Part shown: positions 9,026 through 18,291 of the stretch, one piece after another
Layout of the letters: every line of letters begins with the position of its first letter
Position numbering within the stretch: the first letter of the stretch is position 1
Notes under the pieces: model-generated
What the model saw: only the letters and a program-made list of their open reading frames with translations
Told to the model about the DNA's origin: nothing
Database searches by the model: none
Origin: Novosphingobium profundi
GTDB taxonomy: Bacteria; Pseudomonadota; Alphaproteobacteria; Sphingomonadales; Sphingomonadaceae
Direction: 5' to 3'
Assembly (NCBI RefSeq): GCF_018491765.1
Contig: NZ_JABWCU010000016.1
Coordinates: 1 to 64,000 of the forward strand
Length of the DNA stretch: 64,000 nucleotides
Program-made: the position numbers and the translations under genes

Positions 9026-10468
9026 GTGACCAAATTCACTTCCGATCGACTCCTCCTGTTCGGCGCGACGGGCGATCTCTCGCGCCGGATGCTCCTGCCG
9101 TCGCTGTGCGCGCTGGACGCGGAGGGTCTGCTTGACCCCGAAATCGAAATCATCGGCACCGCCCGCTCCGAGATGGACGACCTCGCGTTCCGCAATTTCG
9201 CGCGCGAATCGCTCGAGCAGTTCCTCGCCCCCGAGCGGCGCGGCGGCATGGCCCGGTTCCTCAACCGGCTGACCTACCAACAGCTCGATGCGACCGATCC
9301 GGAAGGTTACAAGGCGCTGGCGGAAAAGGTCGGCCAGCCCAAGCATGGTCTGTCGATCTTCCTCTCGACCGCGCCCAGCCTGTTCGAGCCGACGATCCGG
9401 GGGCTCGAGAACAACGGCCTCGCCGGCCCCAACGTGCGCATCGCGCTCGAGAAGCCGCTCGGCGTCGACCTCGCCTCGAGCAAGGTCATCAACGACGCGG
9501 TCTCGCTCGCCTTCCCCGAGGAACGCATCTTCCGCATCGACCATTATCTCGGCAAGGAGACGGTGCAGAACCTGCTCGCGCTGCGCTTTGCCAACCTGAT
9601 GTTCGAACCCTTGTGGAACGCGGCGCACATCGACCACGTGCAGATCACCGTGGCCGAGACCGTGGGCCTGGAATCGCGCGTCGCCTATTACGACGATTCG
9701 GGCGCGCTGCGCGACATGGTGCAGAACCACATGCTCCAGCTCCTCGCGCTCGTCGCGATGGAGCCGCCGGTCTCCTACGAGGCAACGGCCGTGCGCGACG
9801 AGAAGGTCAAGGTCCTGCGCTCGCTGCGCTCGGTCCAGGCCGACGAGACCGTGACCGGCCAGTACCGCGCGGGCGCCGTCGCCCGCCAGGCCGTCCCCGG
9901 CTACGACGAGGAACTCGGCAAGGATTCGAACACCGAGACCTTCGTCGCGATCAAGGCCCACATCGACAACTGGCGCTGGCAGGGTGTGCCCTTCTACTTG
10001 CGCACCGGCAAGCGCCTGCCCAGGCGCACCACCGAAGTGGTGGTGCAGTTCCGCGACGTGCCGCACTCGATCTTCTCGGGTCGTGGCGCGCGCACGGTGC
10101 CCAACCGCCTCGTCATCTCGCTTCAGCCCAACGAGAACATCACGCTCTCGCTGATGGCCAAGACCCCGGGCCTCGACCGCGAGGGCTTCGGCCTGCGCGC
10201 GATCCCGCTCGACATCTCGATGCCCGACGCCTTTGCCGGGCCGCAGCGCCGCATCGCCTACGAACGCCTCTGGCTCGACCTCATCGAAGGCGACCAGACC
10301 CTGTTCGTGCGCCGCGACGAAGTGGAAGCCCAGTGGGAGTGGATCGACGCGATCCGCGCCACCTGGGAGGAACAGGAACTGGCGCCCAAGACTTATACCG
10401 CCGGGAGCTGGGGACCGTCCGCCGCCATCGCGCTTGCCGAGCGCGGCGGCGTGACCTGGCACGAATAA
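9026..10468 (+). CDS. zwf: glucose-6-phosphate 1-dehydrogenase
   Basis: Oxidises glucose-6-phosphate to 6-phosphogluconolactone with NAD(P)+, the entry step of the Entner-Doudoroff route. The protein of 480 aa shows the dinucleotide-binding start (LLLFGATGDLSRRMLLPSL), EKPLG and the active-site RIDHYLGKETVQN. The reading frame is open further left, but the GTG at 9026 is chosen because GGAAAGG (9014-9020) sits 5 nt before it and the cofactor motif then starts near residue 9, as in the family. First of the zwf-edd-glk-eda group. No 6-phosphogluconolactonase gene lies beside it. Confidence 0.95.
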   Translation: MTKFTSDRLLLFGATGDLSRRMLLPSLCALDAEGLLDPEIEIIGTARSEMDDLAFRNFARESLEQFLAPERRGGMARFLNRLTYQQLDATDPEGYKALAEKVGQPKHGLSIFLSTAPSLFEPTIRGLENNGLAGPNVRIALEKPLGVDLASSKVINDAVSLAFPEERIFRIDHYLGKETVQNLLALRFANLMFEPLWNAAHIDHVQITVAETVGLESRVAYYDDSGALRDMVQNHMLQLLALVAMEPPVSYEATAVRDEKVKVLRSLRSVQADETVTGQYRAGAVARQAVPGYDEELGKDSNTETFVAIKAHIDNWRWQGVPFYLRTGKRLPRRTTEVVVQFRDVPHSIFSGRGARTVPNRLVISLQPNENITLSLMAKTPGLDREGFGLRAIPLDISMPDAFAGPQRRIAYERLWLDLIEGDQTLFVRRDEVEAQWEWIDAIRATWEEQELAPKTYTAGSWGPSAAIALAERGGVTWHE

Positions 10469-10578
10469 GGCCAATAATGCCCATGCGGCCCGGTTCGCGG
10501 GCCGCCCCATGATTGTGCGCGCACGTGCTGCCTCGTTCAGCCGGACAGGCGGCGCGGTGCGCGATCAGGAGACTACCC

Positions 10579-12408
10579 ATGACCCATCTCGCCCCCGTCG
10601 TCGACCGCGTCACCGACCGGATCATCGAACGCTCCAAGGAGAGCCGCGCCGCCTATCTCGCCATGGTGCGCGCCGAAGCCGGCCGCCATTCGGACCGCTC
10701 GTTCCTGTCCTGCTCGAACCTTGCGCACGGTTTTGCCGCGAGCGGTGAGGACAAGGGCGCGATCGCGGCGATGAGCACCGTCAACATCGGCATCGTCACC
10801 GCCTTCAACGACATGCTCTCGGCGCACCAGCCCTATGGCCGCTACCCCGAGCAGATGAAGCTGTTTGCTCGCGAGGCGGGCGCAACCGCGCAAGTCGCGG
10901 GCGGCGTGCCCGCGATGTGCGACGGCGTGACGCAAGGCTTCGACGGCATGGAGCTTTCGCTCTTCAGCCGCGACACGATCGCGCTCTCGACCGCCGTAGG
11001 CCTGTCCCACGCGATGTTCGACGGCGTGACCTTGCTGGGCATCTGCGACAAGATCGTGCCGGGCCTCGTCATGGGCGCGCTGCGCTTCGGCCATCTTCCC
11101 GCGGTGTTCATCCCCTCGGGACCGATGCCGAGCGGCATCTCGAACAAGGAAAAGCAGAAGACCCGCCAGCTCTATGCCGAAGGCAAGGTCGGGCGCGAGG
11201 AACTGCTCGCCAGCGAAAGCGCCAGCTACCACTCGGCGGGTACCTGCACCTTCTACGGCACCGCCAACTCCAACCAGATGATGATGGAGATGATGGGCCT
11301 GCACATGCCGGGCGCCGCCTTCGTGCCGCCCAACACCCCGCTGCGCCAGGCGCTGACCCGCGCCGCCACCCACCGCGTCGCCGCGATCACCAAGAAGGGC
11401 AACGACTACCGCCCGATGGCCGAACTCGTCGACGAGAAGGCGATCGTCAACGCCATGGTCGGCCTGCTCGCCACCGGCGGCTCGACCAACCACGCCATCC
11501 ACATCCCCGCGATGGCGCGCGCGGCGGGCATCGTGATCGACTGGCAGGACCTTTCGGAACTGTCCTCGGCGGTGCCGCTGCTCACGCGCGTCTACCCCAA
11601 TGGCTCGGGTGACGTGAACCACTTCCACGCCGCAGGCGGCATGGCCTGGATCGTGCGCGAACTGCTCGATGCCGGCCTTGCCCACGAGGACATCCTGACC
11701 GTCGCCGAAGGCGGCATGCGCGCCTACGCCACCGAGCCCACGCTCAACGAAGGCGAACTGACCTGGAAACCCGCGCCCGCAACGAGCGGCGATGAAAGCA
11801 TGCTGCGCACCGTCGCCCAGGCCTTCCAGCCCGACGGCGGCATGCGCCTCGTCGAAGGGAACCTCGGCCGCGCGACCTTCAAGACCAGCGCGGTCGACAA
11901 GGAACGCTGGACGATCGAGGCCCCGTGCCGCGTGTTCGACACGCAGGAAGCCGTCAGCGCCGCCTTCAAGGCGGGCGAGCTCGACAAGGACGTCGTCGTC
12001 GTCGTGCGCTTCCAGGGCCCGCGCGCCAACGGCATGCCCGAACTGCACAAGCTGACCCCGCCGCTCGGCATCCTGCAGGACCGTGGCCACAAGGTCGCGC
12101 TGGTCACCGACGGGCGCATGTCGGGCGCTTCGGGCAAGGTCCCCGCCGCGATCCACGTCACCCCCGAGGCGCTTCCCGCCGCCGATGGCAGCTGGGGCCC
12201 GCTCGCCTACCTCCAGGACGGCGACATCGTGCGCGTCTGCGCCGAGACCGGCGAACTCTCGACCACCGCGGATCTCTCGGGTCGCACCCCGGCTCCCGCG
12301 CCCAAGCCGGCGATGGGCATGGGCCGCGAACTCTTCGCCATGTTCCGCGTCAACGCGAGCGGCGCCGAGGACGGCGGTTCGGCCATGCTCGCGATGGCGG
12401 GCCTGTGA
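10579..12408 (+). CDS. edd: phosphogluconate dehydratase
   Basis: Dehydrates 6-phosphogluconate to 2-keto-3-deoxy-6-phosphogluconate. Length 609 aa, normal for the IlvD/Edd family of Fe-S dehydratases. The cluster cysteines lie in FLSCSNLAHG, GVPAMCDGVTQG and HSAGTCTFYGTANSNQ, and the C-terminal domain has VTDGRMSGASGKVPAAIH. The ATG at 10579 is preceded by AGGAGA with 6-nt spacing, so the longer frame from 10513 is not used. It lies between zwf and glk and is probably co-transcribed. Confidence 0.95.
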   Translation: MTHLAPVVDRVTDRIIERSKESRAAYLAMVRAEAGRHSDRSFLSCSNLAHGFAASGEDKGAIAAMSTVNIGIVTAFNDMLSAHQPYGRYPEQMKLFAREAGATAQVAGGVPAMCDGVTQGFDGMELSLFSRDTIALSTAVGLSHAMFDGVTLLGICDKIVPGLVMGALRFGHLPAVFIPSGPMPSGISNKEKQKTRQLYAEGKVGREELLASESASYHSAGTCTFYGTANSNQMMMEMMGLHMPGAAFVPPNTPLRQALTRAATHRVAAITKKGNDYRPMAELVDEKAIVNAMVGLLATGGSTNHAIHIPAMARAAGIVIDWQDLSELSSAVPLLTRVYPNGSGDVNHFHAAGGMAWIVRELLDAGLAHEDILTVAEGGMRAYATEPTLNEGELTWKPAPATSGDESMLRTVAQAFQPDGGMRLVEGNLGRATFKTSAVDKERWTIEAPCRVFDTQEAVSAAFKAGELDKDVVVVVRFQGPRANGMPELHKLTPPLGILQDRGHKVALVTDGRMSGASGKVPAAIHVTPEALPAADGSWGPLAYLQDGDIVRVCAETGELSTTADLSGRTPAPAPKPAMGMGRELFAMFRVNASGAEDGGSAMLAMAGL

Positions 12409-12479
12409 GCGAAAGCGCAACCATCGACACCCCCCGTACCGCCCCCAAGCGAGGGGCGGCGGGGCCTGCGGAGAGAAAG

Positions 12480-13463
12480 ATGACACAGCTCGTTTCCGTC
12501 GACATCGGCGGAACCCACGCCCGCTTCGCGATCGCCACCGTCGATGACGCGGGCGCAATCACGCTGGGCGATCCGGCCACGCTCCATACCAAGGACCACG
12601 GTAGCTTCCAGCTCGCCTGGCAGGCCTTCGCGGCGATGAACGGGGGCGCCCTGCCCAAGGCCGTCGCCTTTGCCGTGGCGGGTCCGGTCGGCGGCGAGGT
12701 TATCAAGTTCACCAACAACCCCTGGATCATCCGCCCCGCGATGATCGAGGAGCGCCTAGGCGCCACCAGTTTCACCATCGTCAACGACTTCGAGGCGGTC
12801 GGCCACGCCGTCGCCTGCGCCGACGAGAGCGAGTTCGTCCATCTCGCTGGCCCTGAAATCCCGCTGCCCCCGCGCGGCACGCTTAGCGTGCTGGGCCCGG
12901 GCACCGGGCTCGGGGTCGCCCATGTCTGGCGCGACGGGGCCAAGGGCTACCACGTCCAGGCGACCGAAGGCGGGCACATCGACTTCTCGCCGCTCGACCT
13001 CGTCGACGACGCGATCCTCGCGCGGCTGAGGAAGCGCCACAATCGCGTCTCGGTCGAACGCGTGGTCTCGGGTCCGGCCATCGTCGACATCTACGAGACA
13101 TTGGCCGCGATGCAGCACACCGCGCACATCGACAAGACCGACATCGAGATCTGGACCGCCGGAACCTCGGAATCGCGCGAGGACCCGCTCGCCAACGCCG
13201 CGGTCGACCGGTTCTGCCTCTCGCTTGGCGCGGCCGCAGGCGATTATGCCCTGGCGCAAGGCGCGAGCGGCGTCGTGATCGCCGGCGGCCTTGGCTACCG
13301 TATCCGCCAGACCATTCTGAAGTCCGGCTTTTCCGAGCGCTTCTGCGCCAAGGGGCGCTTCGCCAACATGATGGCGAACCTGCCCGTCAAGCTTATCACC
13401 CATCCGCAGCCCGGCCTGTTCGGCGCGGCTGCCGCCTATGTCCGGGAGCACCTTTCGCAATGA
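12480..13463 (+). CDS. glk: glucokinase
   Basis: ATP-dependent glucokinase (Glk/ROK-related fold), 327 aa. The ATP loop is VDIGGTHARFAIA near the N-terminus; VAFAVAGPVGG, FTNNPW and IVNDFEAVGHAV mark the sugar site, and LGPGTGLGVAH and TEGGHIDFSP follow. The ATG at 12480 has GGAGAG just upstream. A GTG at 12405 overlapping the edd stop would add 25 low-quality residues and is the alternative. The stop overlaps the eda ATG. It supplies glucose-6-phosphate to Zwf. Confidence 0.94.
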   Translation: MTQLVSVDIGGTHARFAIATVDDAGAITLGDPATLHTKDHGSFQLAWQAFAAMNGGALPKAVAFAVAGPVGGEVIKFTNNPWIIRPAMIEERLGATSFTIVNDFEAVGHAVACADESEFVHLAGPEIPLPPRGTLSVLGPGTGLGVAHVWRDGAKGYHVQATEGGHIDFSPLDLVDDAILARLRKRHNRVSVERVVSGPAIVDIYETLAAMQHTAHIDKTDIEIWTAGTSESREDPLANAAVDRFCLSLGAAAGDYALAQGASGVVIAGGLGYRIRQTILKSGFSERFCAKGRFANMMANLPVKLITHPQPGLFGAAAAYVREHLSQ

Positions 13464-14086
13464 CTACCTACACTGACCGCGTTGAAGCCGTGATGCGCCT
13501 GGCGCCCGTGATCCCCGTGCTGGTGATCGAGGACGTCGCCCACGCCGTGCCGATCGCCGAAGCTCTCGTCGCCGGCGGGTTGCCCGCGCTCGAAGTGACG
13601 CTGCGCACGCCCTGCGCGCTCGACGTCATCAAGGCGATGAAGACCGTGCCCGGCGCCAAGGTGGGCGCGGGCACCGTGCTTAGCCCCTCCGACATGAACA
13701 AGGCGCTTGATGCAGGCGCGGAATTCCTCGTCTCGCCCGGCCTCACCCCGGCGCTCGGCGAAGCCGCGCTCAAGGCCGACGTGCCGCTCCTGCCCGGCAC
13801 CGCCAACGCCACCGACATCATGCTGGCGATGGACATGGGCTTCGATCGCCTCAAGTTCTTCCCCGCCATGGCGGCCGGTGGTCCCTCGGCGCTCAAGGCG
13901 ATCTCGGCCCCGCTCGCGGGCGCCAAGTTCTGCCCGACCGGCGGCATCACCCCGGGCAACGCGCCCGAGTGGCTCGCGCTCGACTGCGTGGTCTGCGTGG
14001 GTGGTTCGTGGATGGTGCCCAAGGGCGCGCCCGACGTCGCCAAGATCGAGGCCGACGCGCGCCTCGCCGCCGCCCTCACCGCCTGA
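13460..14086 (+). CDS. eda: KDPG aldolase (2-dehydro-3-deoxyphosphogluconate aldolase)
   Basis: Class I aldolase of 208 aa that splits KDPG into pyruvate and glyceraldehyde-3-phosphate. Visible landmarks: IPVLVIEDVAHAVPIAEALV, the glutamate in ALEVTLRTPCALDVI, GAGTVLSP, the Schiff-base lysine in FDRLKFFPA, and phosphate-binding GPSALKAI and PTGGITPGN. The ATG at 13460 overlaps the glk stop (ATGA), so translation is coupled. It completes the Entner-Doudoroff set begun by zwf. Confidence 0.95.
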   Translation: MTTYTDRVEAVMRLAPVIPVLVIEDVAHAVPIAEALVAGGLPALEVTLRTPCALDVIKAMKTVPGAKVGAGTVLSPSDMNKALDAGAEFLVSPGLTPALGEAALKADVPLLPGTANATDIMLAMDMGFDRLKFFPAMAAGGPSALKAISAPLAGAKFCPTGGITPGNAPEWLALDCVVCVGGSWMVPKGAPDVAKIEADARLAAALTA

Positions 14087-14148
14087 GCCCCCGACGCGCC
14101 GCCCCCCTATTTCCGCGCCGACCTGCCGATTGCGAAGGAACCCTGACG

Positions 14149-16935
14149 ATGACCGGACCTGCCCTGACAACTGTCGAGGAATTGACCGCCCGCCTTCGCG
14201 AACTGCACAAGCTCACGGCCCAGACACCGCTCTACAACCCCGTTTTCCAGCTCGGCCTCGAACTGTCGCGCAAGCTGGAGAACGGGGAGATGACGCTCGA
14301 CCAGATCGAGGCGTTGGTGGCCGAAATGGAATGCGAGGGGCTGCGCGCGCGCGCCGCGCGGCTCGACCGGGTGCTGGGCACGCTCTCGCCCGAGAGCAAC
14401 GACGCCGCGCTCGATGCGGCCGCCGCGCAGGATGACTTCACCGACTTCGCGGCGCACTGGCAGCGGCCCGCGGGGCACGTCGTGTTCACCGCGCACCCCA
14501 CCTTCCTCCTGACCGAAGCGCAGACCGAAGCGGTCGCCACCTCGGCATCGCACGGCGATTTCTCGCAGGCCAGCGTCTGCGCCGCGAGCGCCGTGCGCGA
14601 CACCATCACCCTCGACTACGAGCACGCCAAGGCGATGGACGCGATGAAGCGCGGCCAGAAGGCCCGCGACCGCATGGCCGCGCGCCTGTTCGACATCGCC
14701 GCGCACCGCTGGCCCAAGCGCTGGAAGAGCCTCCAGCCGATGCCGGTCCGCTTCGCCACCTGGGTCGGCTACGACATGGACGGGCGCACCGACATCTCGT
14801 GGAACACCTCGATCCGCTACCGGCTTGAGGAAAAGGCGATGCGGCTCGAAGGCTATGCCGAGAGCCTCGCCCCGATCGAGCCCAACATCGCCGCGCGTCT
14901 GCAGCGCGCCGCCACGCACACCGCCGAGATGGCGCGCCTCTTCGCCCAGGACTTCTCAAACCCCGAAGCCCTGTCCAGCGCCGCGAATGCGCTGACCGCC
15001 TCGCATCCCGACAAGCTCATCAGCCTGTCCGACGTGATCGCCGAGCTCGAGGAAGAGGCCCGCCACGCCGGCCACGAAACCGCGCGCGAACTGCTCGTCG
15101 TGGCGGCAGCCATGCGCGGCGATGGCCTGGGCATGGGCGGCATTCATTTCCGCGTGAACGCCTCGCAGCTCCAGAACGCGATCCGCCGCCGCATCGACCC
15201 CGATGGCAAGCTTTCGCTCTCCAGCCAGGCCGCGCTGATGCGCATGCGCGAGCTGCTCGCCGAAGTGAAGCCGGTGAAATCCAACTTCGCCGCGCTCGCC
15301 ATCGAAAACAGCACCGCCGTGCGCCAGTTCCTCGCCATGGCGCAGATCCTTGCCCACATCGACGCCGACGCACCGATCCGCATGCTCGTCGCCGAGTGCG
15401 AGCAGCCCACCACGGTGCTCGCCGCGCTCTACTTCGCACGCAAGTTCGGGATCGAGGACAAGGTCGACGTCTCACCCTTGTTCGAGACCGAAACCGCGCT
15501 CGAACACGGCGGCCGCTTCCTCGATGCCGTGCTCGCCGAGCCCGCCTATCGCGATTACGCCAAGCTGCGCGGGCGCGTGTGCATCCAGACCGGCTTTTCC
15601 GACGCGGGCCGCTTCGTCGGCCAGATCCCGGCCGCTCTCGCGATCGAGCGCCTCCAGGGCCGTCTTGCCGAAGCGATGGCCGCCAACTCGCTGACCGACG
15701 TCTCGGCGCTGATCTTCAACACCGGCGGCGAATCGATGGGCCGCGGCTGCCATCCCATCAGCATCGATGATCGCTTCGACTGGCAGATGTCGCCCTGGGC
15801 GCGCCGCCGTTTCCTGCGTGCCAGCATCCGCCTCGAACCCGAAGTCTCGTTCCAGGGCGGCGACGGCTACCTCTGGTTCGGCTCGGACGAACTCGCCCTC
15901 GCCACGCTCACCCGCATGGCCGAGAAGCCGCTCTGGGGCGCCGACGCCGACGCACAGACCGACGTGTTCTACCGCCGCACCGATCTCAGCCTGGACTTCT
16001 ACCGCGCGATCCGCCGGGTCCAGCACGAACACCTTGAATCGGCAACCTACAGCCGGGCGATCACCGCCTTTGGCCTGGGCATGCTCAACGACACCGGTAG
16101 CCGCAAGTCGCGCCGCCAGTCGGACCTCGCCTCCGACCGCACGATGAACTTGCGCCAGATCCGCGCGATCCCGCATAACGCGATCCTCCAGCAGCTGGGC
16201 TACCCGGTCAACGTGATCGCGGGTGTAGGCACGGCGGCCGACGGCAACGTCGAGGAAATCGCCGAACTGCTCAAGGACAGCGCGCGTGGGCGCCAGATCA
16301 TCCGCATGGTGCGCGCCGCCGACGCGCTCGGCTCGATCAAGACGGTGAGCGCCTATGGCGAGCTGTTCAACTCGGCCTATTGGGCGAGCCGCCCTTATCG
16401 CGGCGACGAGCAGTACATCTCCGAGGCCTGCCTCACCATCGGCGAACACCTCACCAAGGATGATCGCACCGGCGTGTTCCGCCGCCTCGCCTCGCGCCTG
16501 CGCGTCGACGCGATGAAGCTGCACAAGCTACTCGACCTTGTCCCCGACGAGGCTCCCCTGCCCGATCGCGAGCACACCCGCCGCTCGCTCGGGGTGCTGC
16601 AGGCGCTGCGCATCGCGCTGATGAAGCACATGTTCCTGCGCGCGGTGATGGTCCCCGCCTTCTCCCGCGCCAACGACATCAGCCGCGACGACGTGCTCGA
16701 GATGGTCTTCACATTGCGCATCGAGGACGCGCTCGCGCAGCTGCGCCGCGCCTTCCCGGTCCACTTTCCCTCGATCCAGGATTTCCAGATCGACGAGCCG
16801 AGCGAATACCCTGATGGTAGCGCGGCGGGCTATGGCCAGATCCACGAGGACTACATCCAGCCGATCGAGCGCAGCCACGCCTTGGGCCTGCGCATCACCA
16901 CCGCCATCGCCAACGAGTTCGGCGCGCACGGGTAG
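14149..16935 (+). CDS. phosphoenolpyruvate carboxylase-family protein lacking several catalytic residues
   Basis: Large protein (928 aa) that aligns by eye along its length to PEP carboxylase. H116 in the TAHPT motif is kept, E446 (PLFET) and D485 (GFSD) match the metal ligands, and R532 (SMGRG) is kept. Other hallmarks are altered: GGDRDGNP reads GYDMDGRT (207-214), LDxRQ reads VNASQ (336-340), the SDSxKD lysine is R488, FHGRGGS reads FNTGGES (523-529), and TEQGEMIR reads SFQGGDGY (567-574). Annotation pipelines would call it Ppc, but PEP carboxylation is doubtful. It follows eda by 62 nt with AAGGAA before the ATG. Role unknown; a regulatory or altered-substrate paralogue is possible. Confidence 0.75.
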   Translation: MTGPALTTVEELTARLRELHKLTAQTPLYNPVFQLGLELSRKLENGEMTLDQIEALVAEMECEGLRARAARLDRVLGTLSPESNDAALDAAAAQDDFTDFAAHWQRPAGHVVFTAHPTFLLTEAQTEAVATSASHGDFSQASVCAASAVRDTITLDYEHAKAMDAMKRGQKARDRMAARLFDIAAHRWPKRWKSLQPMPVRFATWVGYDMDGRTDISWNTSIRYRLEEKAMRLEGYAESLAPIEPNIAARLQRAATHTAEMARLFAQDFSNPEALSSAANALTASHPDKLISLSDVIAELEEEARHAGHETARELLVVAAAMRGDGLGMGGIHFRVNASQLQNAIRRRIDPDGKLSLSSQAALMRMRELLAEVKPVKSNFAALAIENSTAVRQFLAMAQILAHIDADAPIRMLVAECEQPTTVLAALYFARKFGIEDKVDVSPLFETETALEHGGRFLDAVLAEPAYRDYAKLRGRVCIQTGFSDAGRFVGQIPAALAIERLQGRLAEAMAANSLTDVSALIFNTGGESMGRGCHPISIDDRFDWQMSPWARRRFLRASIRLEPEVSFQGGDGYLWFGSDELALATLTRMAEKPLWGADADAQTDVFYRRTDLSLDFYRAIRRVQHEHLESATYSRAITAFGLGMLNDTGSRKSRRQSDLASDRTMNLRQIRAIPHNAILQQLGYPVNVIAGVGTAADGNVEEIAELLKDSARGRQIIRMVRAADALGSIKTVSAYGELFNSAYWASRPYRGDEQYISEACLTIGEHLTKDDRTGVFRRLASRLRVDAMKLHKLLDLVPDEAPLPDREHTRRSLGVLQALRIALMKHMFLRAVMVPAFSRANDISRDDVLEMVFTLRIEDALAQLRRAFPVHFPSIQDFQIDEPSEYPDGSAAGYGQIHEDYIQPIERSHALGLRITTAIANEFGAHG

Positions 16936-17085
16936 GCGCGCGGGGCCTTTGCTTGCCTCGTCGAAAGAGATCGTAGCGCTCGTTGGCCCAAGCCTGCAGG
17001 TTCGGTCGGAACCCGGCCCTTGCCCTCCCGTTATAATTATGTTTCGTATTCGAAAAATGATTGGACAGGGAAAGGACCGCGCCGG

Positions 17086-18291
17086 ATGACCGGACTGACC
17101 CGTGACGAAGAGGCCCTGCTGGCCCCCATCGAACGCGCGCCCATCGAGGCGCGCACGCTCGATTGGGCGGGGGTGAACAGCGGCACGGCCAACCTAGAGG
17201 GCCTCGCCACGATGGCCGAAAAGCTGGCCGATGCCTTTGCCGAGCTGCCCGGAGAAGTGACCCTCGTCGAGCCCGGCGAGGTCGCGAAGGTCGACGCCAG
17301 GGGTGATGCACAGGCGCAGCCCCATGGGCGCCATCTCGTCCTTTCGGTGCGCCCCGAAGCGGAGCGCCGCGTGATCCTGACCGGCCACATGGACACCGTC
17401 TATGCCAAGGACCACCCGTTCCAGACCTGCGATTGGCTCGACGGCGACACGCTCCACGGGCCGGGTACGGCCGACATGAAAGGCGGCCTCTCGCTCCTGC
17501 TGGACGGCCTGCTGGCCTACGAAAGATCCGCGCCGACGCTCGGCTACGATGTCCTGATCAATTCGGACGAGGAAACCGGCTCGCTCTCCTCGAACGCGCT
17601 GATCGCGAAACTTGCCAAGGACAAGCTTTTCGCCCTCACGTATGAGCCCGCCCTGCCGGATGGCTCGATGGCGCGCGCGCGGCCGGGTTCGGGCAACTAC
17701 GCCGCGGTGATCCGCGGGCGCTCCGCCCATGCCGGGCGCAATCCCGAGGACGGGCGCAACGCCCTCGTCGCCGCAAGCGACCTCGCGCTGCGGCTCGCCG
17801 CCGGGCGGCGCGAAGGGCTCTCGGTCAATCCCGCGCGGATCGAGGGTGGGGCCCCGAACAACACCGTGCCCGACCTTGCCATCCTCCATTTCAACGTGCG
17901 ACCGCGCACGCCCGAACTGGCCGAGGCCGCGCAGGCGATGGTCGAGGCCGCAATCGCCCAGGTCGCCCACCTTCACGAGGTCGAGATCCATCTCCACGGC
18001 GGCGTCTCGCGCCCGCCCAAGCCGATCTCGGGCAAGACCGAAGCGCTCTACGGAGTAGTCTCGCAAGCCGCCGCCGACCTTGGCCAGGCGATGCACTGGA
18101 AGGACACCGGCGGCGTGTGCGACGGCAACAACATCGCGGCTTGCGGCGTCCCCGTGCTCGACACGATGGGCGTTCTGGGCGGCGCGATCCATTCGCCGGA
18201 CGAGTTCCTGCTCGCCTCTTCGCTCGCGCCGCGCGCGGGGCTCACCGCACTCGTTCTCCACCGCATCGACCGCAAGGGCCTGCCCGCATGA
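17086..18291 (+). CDS. M20-family metallo-hydrolase (carboxypeptidase G2-like / N-acyl amino acid deacylase)
   Basis: Zinc-dependent amidohydrolase of 401 aa. Metal ligands and catalytic acids appear in ILTGHMDTVY, GPGTADMKGGL and NSDEETGS. The lid/dimerisation domain follows with SAHAGRNPEDGRNAL, and the C-terminal catalytic part has DTGGVCDGNN and the final ligand in GAIHSPDEFL. Its stop overlaps the astA start (ATGA), so it is translated with the arginine-succinylation genes. This context suggests it removes an acyl group from an arginine-pathway intermediate, but that is inference; the family hydrolyses many N-acyl amino acids. Confidence 0.85.
   Translation: MTGLTRDEEALLAPIERAPIEARTLDWAGVNSGTANLEGLATMAEKLADAFAELPGEVTLVEPGEVAKVDARGDAQAQPHGRHLVLSVRPEAERRVILTGHMDTVYAKDHPFQTCDWLDGDTLHGPGTADMKGGLSLLLDGLLAYERSAPTLGYDVLINSDEETGSLSSNALIAKLAKDKLFALTYEPALPDGSMARARPGSGNYAAVIRGRSAHAGRNPEDGRNALVAASDLALRLAAGRREGLSVNPARIEGGAPNNTVPDLAILHFNVRPRTPELAEAAQAMVEAAIAQVAHLHEVEIHLHGGVSRPPKPISGKTEALYGVVSQAAADLGQAMHWKDTGGVCDGNNIAACGVPVLDTMGVLGGAIHSPDEFLLASSLAPRAGLTALVLHRIDRKGLPA

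Noticed and set aside
9008..10510. 500-codon frame antisense to zwf
   Set aside because: Shadow of zwf; no motif and no ribosome site.
12405..12479. GTG start for glk overlapping the edd stop
   Set aside because: It would add 25 Pro/Ala-rich residues absent from glucokinases; the ATG at 12480 has a better ribosome site.
10573..12558. 661-codon frame antisense to edd
   Set aside because: Shadow frame of a gene with intact Fe-S dehydratase motifs; composition is typical of antisense GC-rich frames.
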